A DNA stretch of 64,000 bases from an uncultured Phascolarctobacterium sp. Lineage in GTDB: Bacteria > Bacillota > Negativicutes > Acidaminococcales > Acidaminococcaceae. Both the position numbers and the translations under genes were made by a program. Shown piece after piece: positions 41,735 through 50,887 of the stretch (position 1 is the stretch's first letter; every line of letters starts with the position of its first letter). Where the stretch lies: contig NZ_CAAGLX010000014.1 of NCBI RefSeq assembly GCF_900770955.1, positions 62,001 to 126,000 on the forward strand. Reading direction: 5' to 3'. The notes under the pieces were generated by a model. It was not told the DNA's origin. It worked only from the letters and a program-made list of their open reading frames with translations, and ran no database searches.

Positions 41735-42166
41735 ATGACTAAAGAAGAACTAAAAGAAAAGCTGAAAGGCGCTATGTATGCTCAGCGCACATTGGAGGGA
41801 GAGCTGGATAAGCTGCAGGAGCTGCGCAACCTTGCGCAGAAGGTAACGCCTGCTTATAGCCAATCGCCTGGCGGCGGTAGTGGCAATGCCCAAAAGCTGG
41901 AAAATTCCGTAGCGAAAATAATTAAGCAGGAAAAGATTATTGCAGAGTGCTGCAATGAGCTGTGCGCCCAGCTGGCAGAAGTTCGGGCTTTAGTTGCGCT
42001 GCTACCGATGGGACCAATGCGACTTGTGATGCAAAGACGTTACCTAAACTACCAGAAGTGGGAACAGATAGCGGCTGAACTGCATTATTCATGGCAGAAT
42101 GTGCATAGGCTGCACAGCAAGGCTTTAGATTATATCCTGCATGAAGTGAATAAAGAAAAAACATAA
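41735..42166 (+). CDS. DUF1492/ArpU-like late transcription regulator
   Basis: 143 residues. N-terminal coiled coil, then a sigma-region-4-like helix-turn-helix (MQRRYLNYQKWEQIAAELHY and SWQNVHRLHSKAL). Proteins of this kind close the early operon in many Firmicute phages and switch on late genes. It is followed by a terminator and a very strong promoter, fitting a switch point. Confidence 0.78.
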   Translation: MTKEELKEKLKGAMYAQRTLEGELDKLQELRNLAQKVTPAYSQSPGGGSGNAQKLENSVAKIIKQEKIIAECCNELCAQLAEVRALVALLPMGPMRLVMQRRYLNYQKWEQIAAELHYSWQNVHRLHSKALDYILHEVNKEKT

Positions 42167-42171
42167 AATAA

Positions 42172-42212
42172 AACCGCTAGGTAGAATAATCTACTTAGCG
42201 GTTAAAATTTTT
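42172..42212 (+). terminator. End of the early operon
   Basis: Fourteen-base stem (42172-42185 with 42190-42203, core CCGCTA/TAGCGG), ATAA loop, then a T run. Confidence 0.9.
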
Positions 42213-42244
42213 TATAAAAATATTTAAAATATCTTGAAAAACGA

Positions 42245-42273
42245 TTGACAAATAACAAGATATGTGGTATAAT
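42245..42273 (+). promoter_or_regulatory. Perfect consensus promoter after the early operon
   Basis: TTGACA (42245-42250), 17 bases, TATAAT (42268-42273). It should be read by the host housekeeping sigma factor at all times unless repressed; no repressor palindrome is seen. Confidence 0.92.
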
Positions 42274-42304
42274 TAAATCATCAAAGGGAAAGGAGGAAGC
42301 AAAA

Positions 42305-42400
42305 ATGCTAGCTGAGATGACAATCTTGGTTTTAGCGGTTACAAACCTAATCCTGGTCAGAACAGTGTGTAACCTGCTAAAACACAAGAAACTCAAGTAA
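42305..42400 (+). CDS. Small hydrophobic peptide, toxin- or holin-like (31 aa)
   Basis: 31 residues: one span (MTILVLAVTNLILVRTVC) and a basic end (LLKHKKLK). AAAGGAGG lies at ideal distance, and the start is about 30 bases after the perfect promoter. A strong hairpin follows the stop. This is the plan of type I toxins and holin-like toxins of Firmicutes; no antisense promoter was identified with certainty. Confidence 0.6.
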   Translation: MLAEMTILVLAVTNLILVRTVCNLLKHKKLK

Positions 42401-42407
42401 CCCCAAG

Positions 42408-42436
42408 AAGGCGTGAGGGCGAAAGCCTTCACCCTT
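42408..42436 (+). other. GAAA-tetraloop hairpin after the small peptide
   Basis: Twelve pairs with one bulged C, GGGC-GAAA-GCCT at the top. It lacks a T run, so it may stabilise the short mRNA rather than end it. A second small hairpin TAGCAT/ATGCTA follows near 42455-42475. No gene is seen between 42,437 and 42,559. Confidence 0.65.
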
Positions 42437-42559
42437 CTCAAGTCATCTTCATTCTAGCATAATTGCGAATGCTATGCAAGTAATTATTAGAGTCATTATA
42501 ATAATCGTATTAGCTTTAACAGTATTTGAATTAGTGAAAACAATAAGGAGGTTATAACT

Positions 42560-42748
42560 ATGGATGCAAAGACTAAAGGAACATGGGGTGGTGCTCGTGC
42601 TGGTGGCGGGCGTAAGAAGCTTACCGGTGATGCTGTTACTAAGCAGGTACAGTTTCGCCTTACTGAAGAGCAGGCAGCAATCGTAAAGCAGTTTGTTAAG
42701 ATGCTGAAGGCAGGCGAGATTACTTTGGACGATTTCAAAAAAGAATAG
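42560..42748 (+). CDS. Small ribbon-helix-helix-like protein (62 aa)
   Basis: 62 residues. GGARAGGGRKKLTGDA opening followed by KQVQFRLTEEQAAIVKQFVKML, the strand-helix pattern of small ribbon-helix-helix DNA binders. GGAGG before the ATG. Could regulate the strong promoter upstream or the late genes; inference. Confidence 0.65.
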   Translation: MDAKTKGTWGGARAGGGRKKLTGDAVTKQVQFRLTEEQAAIVKQFVKMLKAGEITLDDFKKE

Positions 42749-42804
42749 AGTAAATGCGAGTACAATCTGTGCTATAATGTATAATAGCGAAAAAAGAAAA
42801 AATT

Positions 42805-42836
42805 AAGCCATCGGGCAAGTATGCTCGGTGGCTTTT
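42805..42836 (+). terminator. Terminator before the late genes
   Basis: Twelve-pair stem AAGCCATCGGGC/GCTCGGTGGCTT with a six-base loop, then TTTTT. Late genes start 15 bases later, so read-through or antitermination may matter. Confidence 0.85.
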
Positions 42837-42850
42837 TGTTTGGTGATTAT

Positions 42851-43228
42851 ATGTTAAAAGCTTGTAGCAGGTGTGGTAAGGTGCATGGGTATGGTGAATG
42901 CTCTATTCCTGCCATACCATATACCCGTAAGAAGATAGCCAATGATATAACAAGGTTCCGTTCATCCAGAGCGTGGCAGCGTAAGCGCAAGGCAATCCTG
43001 GAGCGTGATGCTTATCTGTGTAAGCTGTGTCTGTATAACAGGACGCTGACCAATAAGGATTTGGAAGTACATCACATTATTCCGATAAAAAAGAATCCTG
43101 AGCTGAAGCTGGAGGAACGTAACCTTATTACCTTGTGCAGGGCTTGTCATGACTTGGTTGAAGACGACAAGAGTTATGTGAGTTTGTTGACCAGGTTGGC
43201 AAGTATCCCCCCGGGTAAAATTATTTAG
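42851..43228 (+). CDS. HNH endonuclease
   Basis: 125 residues. HNH core CKLCLYNR...LEVHHIIPIKK...LITLCRACHDL with two zinc Cys pairs. An HNH protein just before the terminase is usual in HK97-like phages and often needed for DNA packaging. ATG 42851; the ribosome site is weak (TTGGTGATT). Confidence 0.9.
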   Translation: MLKACSRCGKVHGYGECSIPAIPYTRKKIANDITRFRSSRAWQRKRKAILERDAYLCKLCLYNRTLTNKDLEVHHIIPIKKNPELKLEERNLITLCRACHDLVEDDKSYVSLLTRLASIPPGKII

Positions 43229-43328
43229 CGAGGGGCAGAAACGTGTAGACCGGACTGCTCCCCTCAAAACACAAATTTTTTTCTTTATAGAAGCGGGACG
43301 TATATGTTCCCTAAAAGGAGGCTATAGA

Positions 43329-43988
43329 ATGCAGACTCGCCATGAAATAATTATTTATATAAAACGCCTGGTTTATTACGCTGCTACGCATGGACGGGAT
43401 AAAGGTAGGCTAAATGCACTAATTATTCCACTAATTGAGGCCGTAAATGCTTATTATTCGGTGGATATTACTGCAAATATAGCACAGTCTATTGAGGCTA
43501 TTACGCATGCCCTAGTGAGAACTGGTATCGTCTATGCTGACGGTAGTTCCGACGCAGGAAGTGGCGCTGAGCCGGCAGGTTATAACGATGTAAGAGTTTT
43601 CTTCGAGGAGGCTAACAGGCGACTGCTGTCGACTACAGAAGAAGCATTTAATTCAAGTATTAACGAGGTTACTCCGGAAAGTTCCGAAGGAAATGATGTT
43701 GCAGAGCCGTACTATGTGAGTAGCCTCGTTGATAGTTTAACAGCAGAATATACAGCCAATGTAACCGGAGTGACTGAATATCTTAAGGCAATTGCTGCAT
43801 ATGGCAACAGTGCAGGGCTTGGGAATGCACTACAGAAGCTTCTGGAGCCGAAAGAGATAAAGACTGTTCCCAGTATGGCTGATATTGCTAAAGATATCTA
43901 TTTAGGCAGAGGCTACAAGGAGCTGATAGAGTTTCAAGGCATTGATATCTACATTCCTGCCAGTATTGGAGGTGCGGGCAATGCCTAG
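43329..43988 (+). CDS. Phage protein of unknown function before the terminase
   Basis: 219 residues, AAAGGAGG before the ATG. Helical N-terminus, a Ser/Glu/Pro-rich linker (about 110-125), helical C-terminus ending IPASIGGAGNA. No family recognised. It overlaps the small terminase gene by eight bases, so it may be packaging-related. Confidence 0.7.
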   Translation: MQTRHEIIIYIKRLVYYAATHGRDKGRLNALIIPLIEAVNAYYSVDITANIAQSIEAITHALVRTGIVYADGSSDAGSGAEPAGYNDVRVFFEEANRRLLSTTEEAFNSSINEVTPESSEGNDVAEPYYVSSLVDSLTAEYTANVTGVTEYLKAIAAYGNSAGLGNALQKLLEPKEIKTVPSMADIAKDIYLGRGYKELIEFQGIDIYIPASIGGAGNA

Positions 43989-44436
43989 GGCACCAAAACC
44001 GGCAAGAAGCACGAAGGGAGCCAACACAAAGTGCGAGATTGCTACAAGGATAGCGGTCGAAGATAAGCTTGCTGGCGTTGGGATATCCTCAGTACCGCCC
44101 CGTGACTTCAGCAAAGAACGTGCAGCTATATATAAATGGCTGCATAAGGCGCTGAAACCCAGTGGTGTATTGTCAAAATTAGATACAGCTACATTTAGGC
44201 AGGCGTGCATTATTATTGACCGGCTAAATGAGATTGATCGTATGATTGATGACGAAGGTGTGACTGACAAAGAGCTGCGTGTAGCCAGAACTGATTATTT
44301 TAAGCAGTATCTTAACATCTGTTCTGAGCTCTGCTTGTCACCTGCAGCACGCGCTAAAATGGGAACATTGGTAGCGAACAAGCAAAAAGAAACTGATCCG
44401 CTGCTTGAGGCGCTGGGAGGTGATGGCCGTGCTTAG
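43981..44436 (+). CDS. terS: Terminase small subunit, P27 family
   Basis: 151 residues. P27-like: basic N-terminus, then helical IIIDRLNEIDRMI, LSPAARAKMGTL near the C-terminus. Recognises phage DNA for packaging with the large subunit. The frame opens upstream but ATG 43981 is the natural start. Confidence 0.8.
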   Translation: MPRAPKPARSTKGANTKCEIATRIAVEDKLAGVGISSVPPRDFSKERAAIYKWLHKALKPSGVLSKLDTATFRQACIIIDRLNEIDRMIDDEGVTDKELRVARTDYFKQYLNICSELCLSPAARAKMGTLVANKQKETDPLLEALGGDGRA

Positions 44437-46129
44437 CAAAAAGCATCCGTCATATGTATATGCGAAAGCTGTTGCTGAAGGCAGCATTAACGCGCCTAGG
44501 TATGTAAAGCTGCAGTGTCAGGAGTTCCTCTTGATAGCTAATGACAAGCTGGCCAAGTATCGGATTGATGATGTACTGGTGGATAAAATTGACCGCCTGC
44601 TGAATCTGCTGATTATGGCCAAAGGCTTACAGGCAGGACAAAGCGTGAAAAATGCTTTGGCAGGCTTCCAGTGGCTGCTGATTATTGCAGTACTGTGTAC
44701 TGTTTATAGGGATAATCCTCAAAAACGTCGATATGAAAACTGTGTGTTTGAAATTTGCAGAAAGAATGGTAAAACGTTTATCGTTGCCGTTCTTTTTTTG
44801 TTGCTGTTTTTTCTGGAGCCCAGATTTTCAAAATTTTACTCCGTCGCACCTGATGGCAGCTTGTCACGTGAGGTGAAAACGGCGCTTGATGATATTCTTT
44901 CGATGTCCCCGGCGTTAAACGGCACGTATAAAGGCAAGCTGAAATTCAAGAAGCTGCGCGATTCCGTGAAGTGCCAGATTACCGACAGCGAATATATCCC
45001 GCTGAACTATTCAACCAGTAGGCTGGACGGTAAGCTGCCTAACGTGTTCCTTGTCGATGAGGCGGGGGCGCTGCCTAACACTTATCCGATTGAGGCTATG
45101 CGTTCCGGTCAGCTGACTATCTTGAATAAATTAGGCTTTGTAATTTCTACAAAATATCCGACTATCAATAATCCTTTTGAGGATGAAGTGGGATATGCAA
45201 AGAAGGTCCTTGATGGCCAGGTGGAAGACGATGCTATTTTCAGCCTGCTCTATGAGCCTGACAATAAAACAGATTGGACAACTGATGACAGAGTGCTGGA
45301 GCAGGCAAACCCTCTTGCTCTTGAAGTGCCGGAGATAATGGCTGACTTAAAGAAAAAGCGTATACAGGCTATTGAAGTTCCGTCAAAGCGCGAAAACTTT
45401 GTAACCAAGCACTGTAATATTTCCTACTCGGGGCAAGGCTCTGAATCCTACGTATCCATGGAGGACCTGCAGGCTTGCCGGTCTGATGAGCCTATAGACT
45501 GGAACGGAAGGGAAGTATATTTAGGCGTTGACTTGTCAATGTCTAACGATAACTGTGCTGTAGGCATAGTAGCTTATGACGAAAATACTGACATGGTGCT
45601 GATTGATGCGCTGGCTTTTATTCCGGAAGGAAAAATTGACGAGAAAAATAAGCTCGAAAAAATCAATTATTATGAGTTTATCGAAGCTATGAAGTGCGTT
45701 GCCTGCGGTGATCGCACTGTAGACTATGCTGTAATTGAAAGTTTTGTGCTGCAGCTTGAAGAAAAGCTGGGGTGCAAAATCTGCAGTATCGGTTATGACC
45801 GGTATAATGCAATTTCTTCCGCCCAGAAATGGGATGATGCGGGCCTTGTCTGCATAGAAATTCGTCAGCACAGCTCATTGCTGCATGCTCCGACGAAATG
45901 GCTGTCAGAGCTGATTGAAAACGGGAAAATGCGCTATGAAAGTAATAAGCTGTTGGAAATCAACTTCAATAATGCCAGATGCACCTATGATACTAACCTT
46001 AATCGCTACGTCAACAAGAAGAAATCTAATGGCAAGGTTGATGAGGTGGTAGCTATTATCAATGCTCTGTATCTGCTTCAGCAGGATGTAATACTTAAAA
46101 ATACCCTTGATTGGGCAGTACAAATCTAG
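44423..46129 (+). CDS. terL: Terminase large subunit
   Basis: About 568 residues; packaging ATPase and nuclease. Walker A-like CRKNGKTF (near 112-119), Walker B VFLVDEAGAL, nuclease motifs YLGVDLSMSNDNCAVG, YAVIESF and a C-terminal DEVVAIINAL. Of the HK97/P27 type. Start is uncertain: ATG 44423 is very close to the GGGAGG; GTG 44429 has better spacing. Confidence 0.92.
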   Translation: MAVLSKKHPSYVYAKAVAEGSINAPRYVKLQCQEFLLIANDKLAKYRIDDVLVDKIDRLLNLLIMAKGLQAGQSVKNALAGFQWLLIIAVLCTVYRDNPQKRRYENCVFEICRKNGKTFIVAVLFLLLFFLEPRFSKFYSVAPDGSLSREVKTALDDILSMSPALNGTYKGKLKFKKLRDSVKCQITDSEYIPLNYSTSRLDGKLPNVFLVDEAGALPNTYPIEAMRSGQLTILNKLGFVISTKYPTINNPFEDEVGYAKKVLDGQVEDDAIFSLLYEPDNKTDWTTDDRVLEQANPLALEVPEIMADLKKKRIQAIEVPSKRENFVTKHCNISYSGQGSESYVSMEDLQACRSDEPIDWNGREVYLGVDLSMSNDNCAVGIVAYDENTDMVLIDALAFIPEGKIDEKNKLEKINYYEFIEAMKCVACGDRTVDYAVIESFVLQLEEKLGCKICSIGYDRYNAISSAQKWDDAGLVCIEIRQHSSLLHAPTKWLSELIENGKMRYESNKLLEINFNNARCTYDTNLNRYVNKKKSNGKVDEVVAIINALYLLQQDVILKNTLDWAVQI

Positions 46130-46146
46130 GAAAGGAGGTAAAAAGG

Positions 46147-47370
46147 ATGTTTGAAAATCTTTTTAGCCGGTTCAGGGAAAAAAGATATACCGAAGCTGAG
46201 GTAGCCAGTATTTTATCAGGGCAACCTATCATATCCAGCAGGATAAGCAGGGCGCAGGCTCTCAATATTCCTGCGGTCGGTACAGCAATAAACTTTATTG
46301 CTGGCACCGTAGCCAGCTTACCGGTCCGCTTGTATAAGCACGAGGCTGACAGAGTTGAAGAAGTATCCGATGATTATCGCTTGAAGCTGCTCAACGATGA
46401 TACAGGTGATTTGATGGACGCAGAGCAATTCCGGAAAGCGCTCGTCACAGATATGCTGTTGGAAGGCGCTGGTTATGCGTACATCGACAAGAGCGGTAAT
46501 CGCATTACAGGACTTTACTACGTCGAAGGACAGTACGTTAACCTGGTTGATGGCGCTGACAAAATCAAAAAAAGCGTTGATGTATACCTTAATGGCAAAA
46601 AAGTCAGGGACTTTGATGTTCTCAGAATCACCAAGGATACTATCGATGGCATCCATGGCATTGGTGTTCTGGATTCTCATTCGCTGCTATTCTCAACTAT
46701 GTACAATGCGTTGAAATATGAGAATACTGCCGTTGCCAGCGGCACAAAGCGCGGTTTCCTGAAATCTGCCCGCCGGCTGGAAAAGCAAATGCTGGATGAT
46801 CTGAAAGCTGCATGGCGAAAACTGACATCTACTGATTCTGAAAATAATGATGTTCTTGTCTTGAACGAAGGTATCAGTTTTGAACCTACGCAGAGTACAG
46901 CGACGGAAACGCAGCTCAATGACTTGAAAAAGACTAACAATGAGCTGGTTTACAATCTCTTCGGCATTAACAGCGCTTTGTTTAACGCAAGCCCTACTAA
47001 CATGGATGGTATTTATCTCAACAGCATCAAAACAGCGGTGTTGCCTGTAGTAGAGGCCTTGAATACTGCCCTTAATAAATTTCTCCTTCTGGAAAAAGAA
47101 AAAGGAGCTTACTTTTTCGCCCTGGATACCAGCGAAATCCTGAAGGGGAATGTTAAGGATAGATATGCAGCATATGACACCGGTATAAAATCGGGTTGGC
47201 TGCAGGTTGATGAGGTACGAAAAATTGAGAAGATGGCGCCGATTGGCTTTGATTTCATGAAGCTATCGTTGGCAGATGTCTTCTACAATCCGAAAACAAA
47301 GGAAATTTTCGTACCGAATACTAATGGCACAGGCAATATAGCCAAAGCCGGAAAGGAGGGGAATGAGTGA
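46147..47370 (+). CDS. HK97-type portal protein
   Basis: 407 residues; dodecameric ring through which DNA enters the head. Portal features: AQALNIPAVGTAINFIAGTVASLPV, GAGYAYIDKSG, and the conserved LFGINSALFNASPTNMDG region. ATG 46147 follows AAAGGAGG. Overlaps the protease gene by four bases. Confidence 0.93.
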   Translation: MFENLFSRFREKRYTEAEVASILSGQPIISSRISRAQALNIPAVGTAINFIAGTVASLPVRLYKHEADRVEEVSDDYRLKLLNDDTGDLMDAEQFRKALVTDMLLEGAGYAYIDKSGNRITGLYYVEGQYVNLVDGADKIKKSVDVYLNGKKVRDFDVLRITKDTIDGIHGIGVLDSHSLLFSTMYNALKYENTAVASGTKRGFLKSARRLEKQMLDDLKAAWRKLTSTDSENNDVLVLNEGISFEPTQSTATETQLNDLKKTNNELVYNLFGINSALFNASPTNMDGIYLNSIKTAVLPVVEALNTALNKFLLLEKEKGAYFFALDTSEILKGNVKDRYAAYDTGIKSGWLQVDEVRKIEKMAPIGFDFMKLSLADVFYNPKTKEIFVPNTNGTGNIAKAGKEGNE

Positions 47371-47981
47371 AAGTCGAGATTAGGAAAGACGGCACCGCAC
47401 TAATCACCGGTTATGTAAACGTGGTAGGCAGAGAAAGCAGAGTGCTGCAGGATATCAGCGGTGAATTCGTTGAGGTTATTGAACCTGGTACGTTTGCACG
47501 CGCCTTGTCCAAAGTCGACAGCGTAGGCCTTATGTTTAACCATATGCGCAACGTTGATACTGCAGACAATACTTTTGAGCTCGCCGAAGACAATATAGGG
47601 CTTTATGCCAAAGCGGTAATCAAGGATGCTGAAGTTATCCAGCGTGCCAAGGAAAATAAGCTGACCGGCTGGAGCTTTGGCTTCTACGAGAATGCCGAAA
47701 AGTGGGATAATCGCGCTGATGGCATGCGCCGCCGCACAGTTACTGATTTAGACCTCGTTGAAGTGTCTATCTTGGATGTAACTCCTGCGTACATCGCTAC
47801 CAGCATCGAGATGCGTGGGGAGCAGGCGACTTTAAAAGAGCGCCGAGCTTCTGGCGATGATGTTGAGGTATTGGACAGCTCAGAATCTGTTCCTGCAGAG
47901 CCTCCTGCTCCGGATAACTCTGCCGTCGAAGAGCGGGAGATGATGAAACGAAAATTTGAATACTATATCACTGTTAATTAA
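47367..47981 (+). CDS. HK97-family prohead protease
   Basis: 204 residues, GTG start after AAAGGAGGGG. Peptidase U35 pattern: catalytic His in FNHMRNVD, Ser in GWSFGF, followed by LVEVSILDVTPAY. Matures the capsid. The C-terminal tail after about residue 155 is variable. Confidence 0.92.
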   Translation: MKVEIRKDGTALITGYVNVVGRESRVLQDISGEFVEVIEPGTFARALSKVDSVGLMFNHMRNVDTADNTFELAEDNIGLYAKAVIKDAEVIQRAKENKLTGWSFGFYENAEKWDNRADGMRRRTVTDLDLVEVSILDVTPAYIATSIEMRGEQATLKERRASGDDVEVLDSSESVPAEPPAPDNSAVEEREMMKRKFEYYITVN

Positions 47982-47996
47982 GAAAGGGGTAAAACT

Positions 47997-49145
47997 ATGA
48001 ACTTCAAAAAACTTTTAGAAAAACGTAATGAACTCGTTGAGAAAATCAACAACCTGTTTGTAGCTGCTGAAAAGGAAAACCGTGCGCTGGCTGCGGAGGA
48101 AAAAACTACTTATGATGATGCTATGGCCGAAATCAAGAACATTGATGAAACCATCCGCATGTATGAAGCTGCCAAGGGCATCAAAGGTGAAGGCGCTGTA
48201 AACACTGCTGCTGCGCAGTCTGATTACGAGCAGGAGCGTCGCGCCTTAGCTGAATTTGTACGTTCAGGTAAACTGACTGAAATCCGTGCTGGTGTTAACA
48301 TGACTCTCGGTGATAATGGTGCTATCATTCCGACTACCATCGCTAATAAAATCATTGAAACTGTAGAAAATATCTGCCCGATTTTTGACCTGTCCAGCAA
48401 ATACAATGTTAAGGGCTCTCTGACCTTCCCGGTATACGATGAAAGTACTGATCAGGTTCAGTGCGCGTATGCTACTGAATTCAAGGCTCTGGATTCTCAT
48501 ACCGGTAAGTTTACTACCGTGTCCTTAGGCGGTTATTTGGTTGGTGCTCTGACCAAAATCTCCCGCTCTTTGATTACCAACGGCGAATTTGATGTTGTAA
48601 GCTACATCATTGGTAAAATCTCTCTGGCTATTGCACGCTTCCTGGAAAAAGAATGCCTTATCGGTACCGGCACTGATGCTTGTCAGGGCGTATTGGTAGG
48701 TGCTACCCAAAAGATGACTGCAGCAGCTGCTACTGCTATTACTGCAGACGAGCTGATTGACCTGCAGCTGATGGTACCTGAACAGTATCAGGCAAACGCT
48801 TGCTGGATTGTTAACACCAAAACTTTAGGCGTGCTGCGTAAGCTGAAGAACAACGATGGTGATTACCTGCTGACCGACGATCTTGTAAAAGGATTCGGCT
48901 TTGAACTGTTGAACAAGCATGTATATATATCCGACCAAATGCCTGAAATTGCTGCATCTGCAAAAGCTGTGGTGTATGGTGATATGAGCGGTCTGTTCAG
49001 CAACCTGCGCCCTGGCATCGAGCTGCAGATGCTGAATGAAAAGTATGCTGACGAACATGCTGTAGGCGTTGTTGCTTGGTATGAAGTTGATACCAAGGTT
49101 GTCGAACAGCAAAAAGTAGCTGTACTGGTAATGAAGAACGCATAA
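47997..49145 (+). CDS. HK97-type major capsid protein
   Basis: 382 residues. N-terminal delta-domain coiled coil (1-60) and linker to about 85, where the prohead protease would cut, then the HK97 fold (LPTTIANKIIE-like IIPTTIANKI, LVGALTKISRSLI, FLEKECLIGTG). Codon choice is biased toward frequent codons, as in highly expressed genes. Confidence 0.94.
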   Translation: MNFKKLLEKRNELVEKINNLFVAAEKENRALAAEEKTTYDDAMAEIKNIDETIRMYEAAKGIKGEGAVNTAAAQSDYEQERRALAEFVRSGKLTEIRAGVNMTLGDNGAIIPTTIANKIIETVENICPIFDLSSKYNVKGSLTFPVYDESTDQVQCAYATEFKALDSHTGKFTTVSLGGYLVGALTKISRSLITNGEFDVVSYIIGKISLAIARFLEKECLIGTGTDACQGVLVGATQKMTAAAATAITADELIDLQLMVPEQYQANACWIVNTKTLGVLRKLKNNDGDYLLTDDLVKGFGFELLNKHVYISDQMPEIAASAKAVVYGDMSGLFSNLRPGIELQMLNEKYADEHAVGVVAWYEVDTKVVEQQKVAVLVMKNA

Positions 49146-49157
49146 TAGGAGCTTGAT

Positions 49158-49352
49158 ATGGAATATAAAGCATTAGTTAGCTTTGCTGGACTTGTGTGCG
49201 GTATTCCTGGTCAAACGATTGTTATCGATGATAAAGCCACCGCTGACGATTTGTTGGCGGCTGGCTATATCGAAGCAATTGAGGAACCGGCGGCAAAGTG
49301 TAGCGAAAAGGCGGTGGCCGAGAATGAAACTGAGCCAGCTGACGGCAAATGA
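49158..49352 (+). CDS. Small head protein (64 aa)
   Basis: 64 residues: short beta start (YKALVSFAGLVCG, IPGQTIVID), then LLAAGYIEAI, a pattern common for small proteins just after the capsid gene; possibly a head decoration or assembly protein. GGAGC before the ATG. Confidence 0.7.
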   Translation: MEYKALVSFAGLVCGIPGQTIVIDDKATADDLLAAGYIEAIEEPAAKCSEKAVAENETEPADGK

Positions 49353-49614
49353 TGTTTTGAGCTATATCAGAGCTGATGAAACTTCTGAGAATGCTGCCTA
49401 TATTGAAAACATTGCACTGCCTGCAGCAAAAAGTCATGTTGAGCATTACACAGGGCGTTCCCTTGATGATTTGGAGCAATACGAGGATATTACGATAGCC
49501 GTGCTGGCAATCTGCGCTGATATGTTTGATGTCAGAGCCTACACCATGACCGGTATTCAGGTTAACCCTACGGTTGTTCAAATCCTTGGCTCGCACTGCA
49601 CAAACTTCTTGTAA
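49324..49614 (+). CDS. Head-tail connector (gp6-like)
   Basis: 96 residues, ATG 49324 lying 29 bases inside the previous gene. Gp6-type helices: VLSYIRADETSEN, ALPAAKSHVEHYTGR, YEDITIAVLAICADMF. Forms the first ring below the portal. Confidence 0.85.
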   Translation: MKLSQLTANDVLSYIRADETSENAAYIENIALPAAKSHVEHYTGRSLDDLEQYEDITIAVLAICADMFDVRAYTMTGIQVNPTVVQILGSHCTNFL

Positions 49615-49626
49615 GGCGGTGACGTT

Positions 49627-49977
49627 ATGTTCCGGAAACAGGATAAACGCTTATCCAGCATGCTCAATAAGCGGATTGAAGTATGGCACACCGTGAAAAG
49701 TACTGTCAAGGACAGGCTCGGTCAATATCCTCAAGAGGATAAACTGTACAGAACAGCTTATGCCGGAGTAATTCCTCAAACTGGCAGCCTGCTTTCCGGC
49801 AGAACTGCTGATACTACATTGTCCAGGACTACTCATAAAATAGTCATGCGATACTGCAAGGATATTACGCCTGACATGTGGTTTGTGTATGATGGAGTGC
49901 GTTACAACATTCTATATATCATGGATCCGTACCTTGACCATGAACGGCTTGAAATTTTCTGTGAGGTGCTGCTCTGA
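49627..49977 (+). CDS. Head closure protein
   Basis: 116 residues, gp16-like head-tail adaptor: LNKRIEVWHTV, AYAGVIPQTGSLLSGR, THKIVMRY and YNILYIMDP. Seals the connector after packaging. Overlaps the next gene by one base (TGATG). Confidence 0.88.
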   Translation: MFRKQDKRLSSMLNKRIEVWHTVKSTVKDRLGQYPQEDKLYRTAYAGVIPQTGSLLSGRTADTTLSRTTHKIVMRYCKDITPDMWFVYDGVRYNILYIMDPYLDHERLEIFCEVLL

Positions 49978-50414
49978 TGGCTAGTGTTGAGTTAGATTTC
50001 AGCGAGCTGTCGGAATTCAATGCGTCAATGCTGAAGATGGTTGAACAGGATATGCCCAACGAAGCCAAAAAGCTTATGCAGCGTGCAGGTAATGCGCTGC
50101 GCAGGGATATGCGAACGGCCTACAAGCAGAAAACCAAACGCAAGACAGGCAACCTGCTGCGAGGGTTGAGCCGTGGCCGCGCTTATATTTATCAGGGCAC
50201 TGAGTATCAGGTGCGTGTAAAAAACACAGCGCCGCATGCTCATCTGATTGAGTATGGGCATAAGGCTGTAGGACATGCTCCGCGCAAGCGTTTTAACGGC
50301 AAATATGTTAAAGGCAGGCATATAGCTGGTAAGGCAGCTAAGGATTTCAACAGCAAATTCGCTGATATGGCTGACAAATTTGTAGATGATTTATTAGAAA
50401 GGGGCATAGGCTGA
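49977..50414 (+). CDS. HK97 gp10-like tail-completion protein
   Basis: 145 residues. Gp10-like: YKQKTKRKTGNLLRG, VRVKNTAPHAHLIEYGHK, with a basic core and a helical end. Joins head and tail. Confidence 0.88.
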   Translation: MASVELDFSELSEFNASMLKMVEQDMPNEAKKLMQRAGNALRRDMRTAYKQKTKRKTGNLLRGLSRGRAYIYQGTEYQVRVKNTAPHAHLIEYGHKAVGHAPRKRFNGKYVKGRHIAGKAAKDFNSKFADMADKFVDDLLERGIG

Positions 50415-50875
50415 TGTTATCTGTTATTGACATTATCCGGGCGCTGTCCCTGCTTATTGAAGAGAAATTCCCTGACTTCCCTGTTGTTGACAGGGATTTG
50501 ACTGAGGGATTTCCGCGCCCATGCTATTTCATTGATGTAGAAGGCTTGGTGACTGAAAATCTGACTAACCGGCTGATAAAAGAAACTGCTGACATTGAGA
50601 TATCGTTCTTTGCTGAAGATATCTACGAAGGATTCCTGCGATTGCTGGAGGTCAACAGTGAGCTGGTCGCAGCTTTGACAGAGCCGTTGCCTATTACCAA
50701 TATGAATGGCGAAACAGTCGCTCATGTTGTATTTAATGACGTGAGGACCGAGATTATCAAAGCTGACAAATCTTTGACGTTTTCAATGACTACGGAGCTT
50801 ATTCAGGGCGTTCCTGACGGTGACAATCATCCGATTATTGATACTGTCGAATTTGAGGTTGGCGTGAATAAATAA
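50414..50875 (+). CDS. Tail terminator-like protein
   Basis: 153 residues. Pattern of contractile-phage tail terminators (DUF6838-like): IRALSLLIEEKFPDFPVV, RPCYFIDVEG, ADIEISFFA. Caps the tube and sheath and offers the head joint. One-base overlap with the gene upstream. Confidence 0.8.
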   Translation: MLSVIDIIRALSLLIEEKFPDFPVVDRDLTEGFPRPCYFIDVEGLVTENLTNRLIKETADIEISFFAEDIYEGFLRLLEVNSELVAALTEPLPITNMNGETVAHVVFNDVRTEIIKADKSLTFSMTTELIQGVPDGDNHPIIDTVEFEVGVNK

Positions 50876-50887
50876 GGAGGTTGAACA

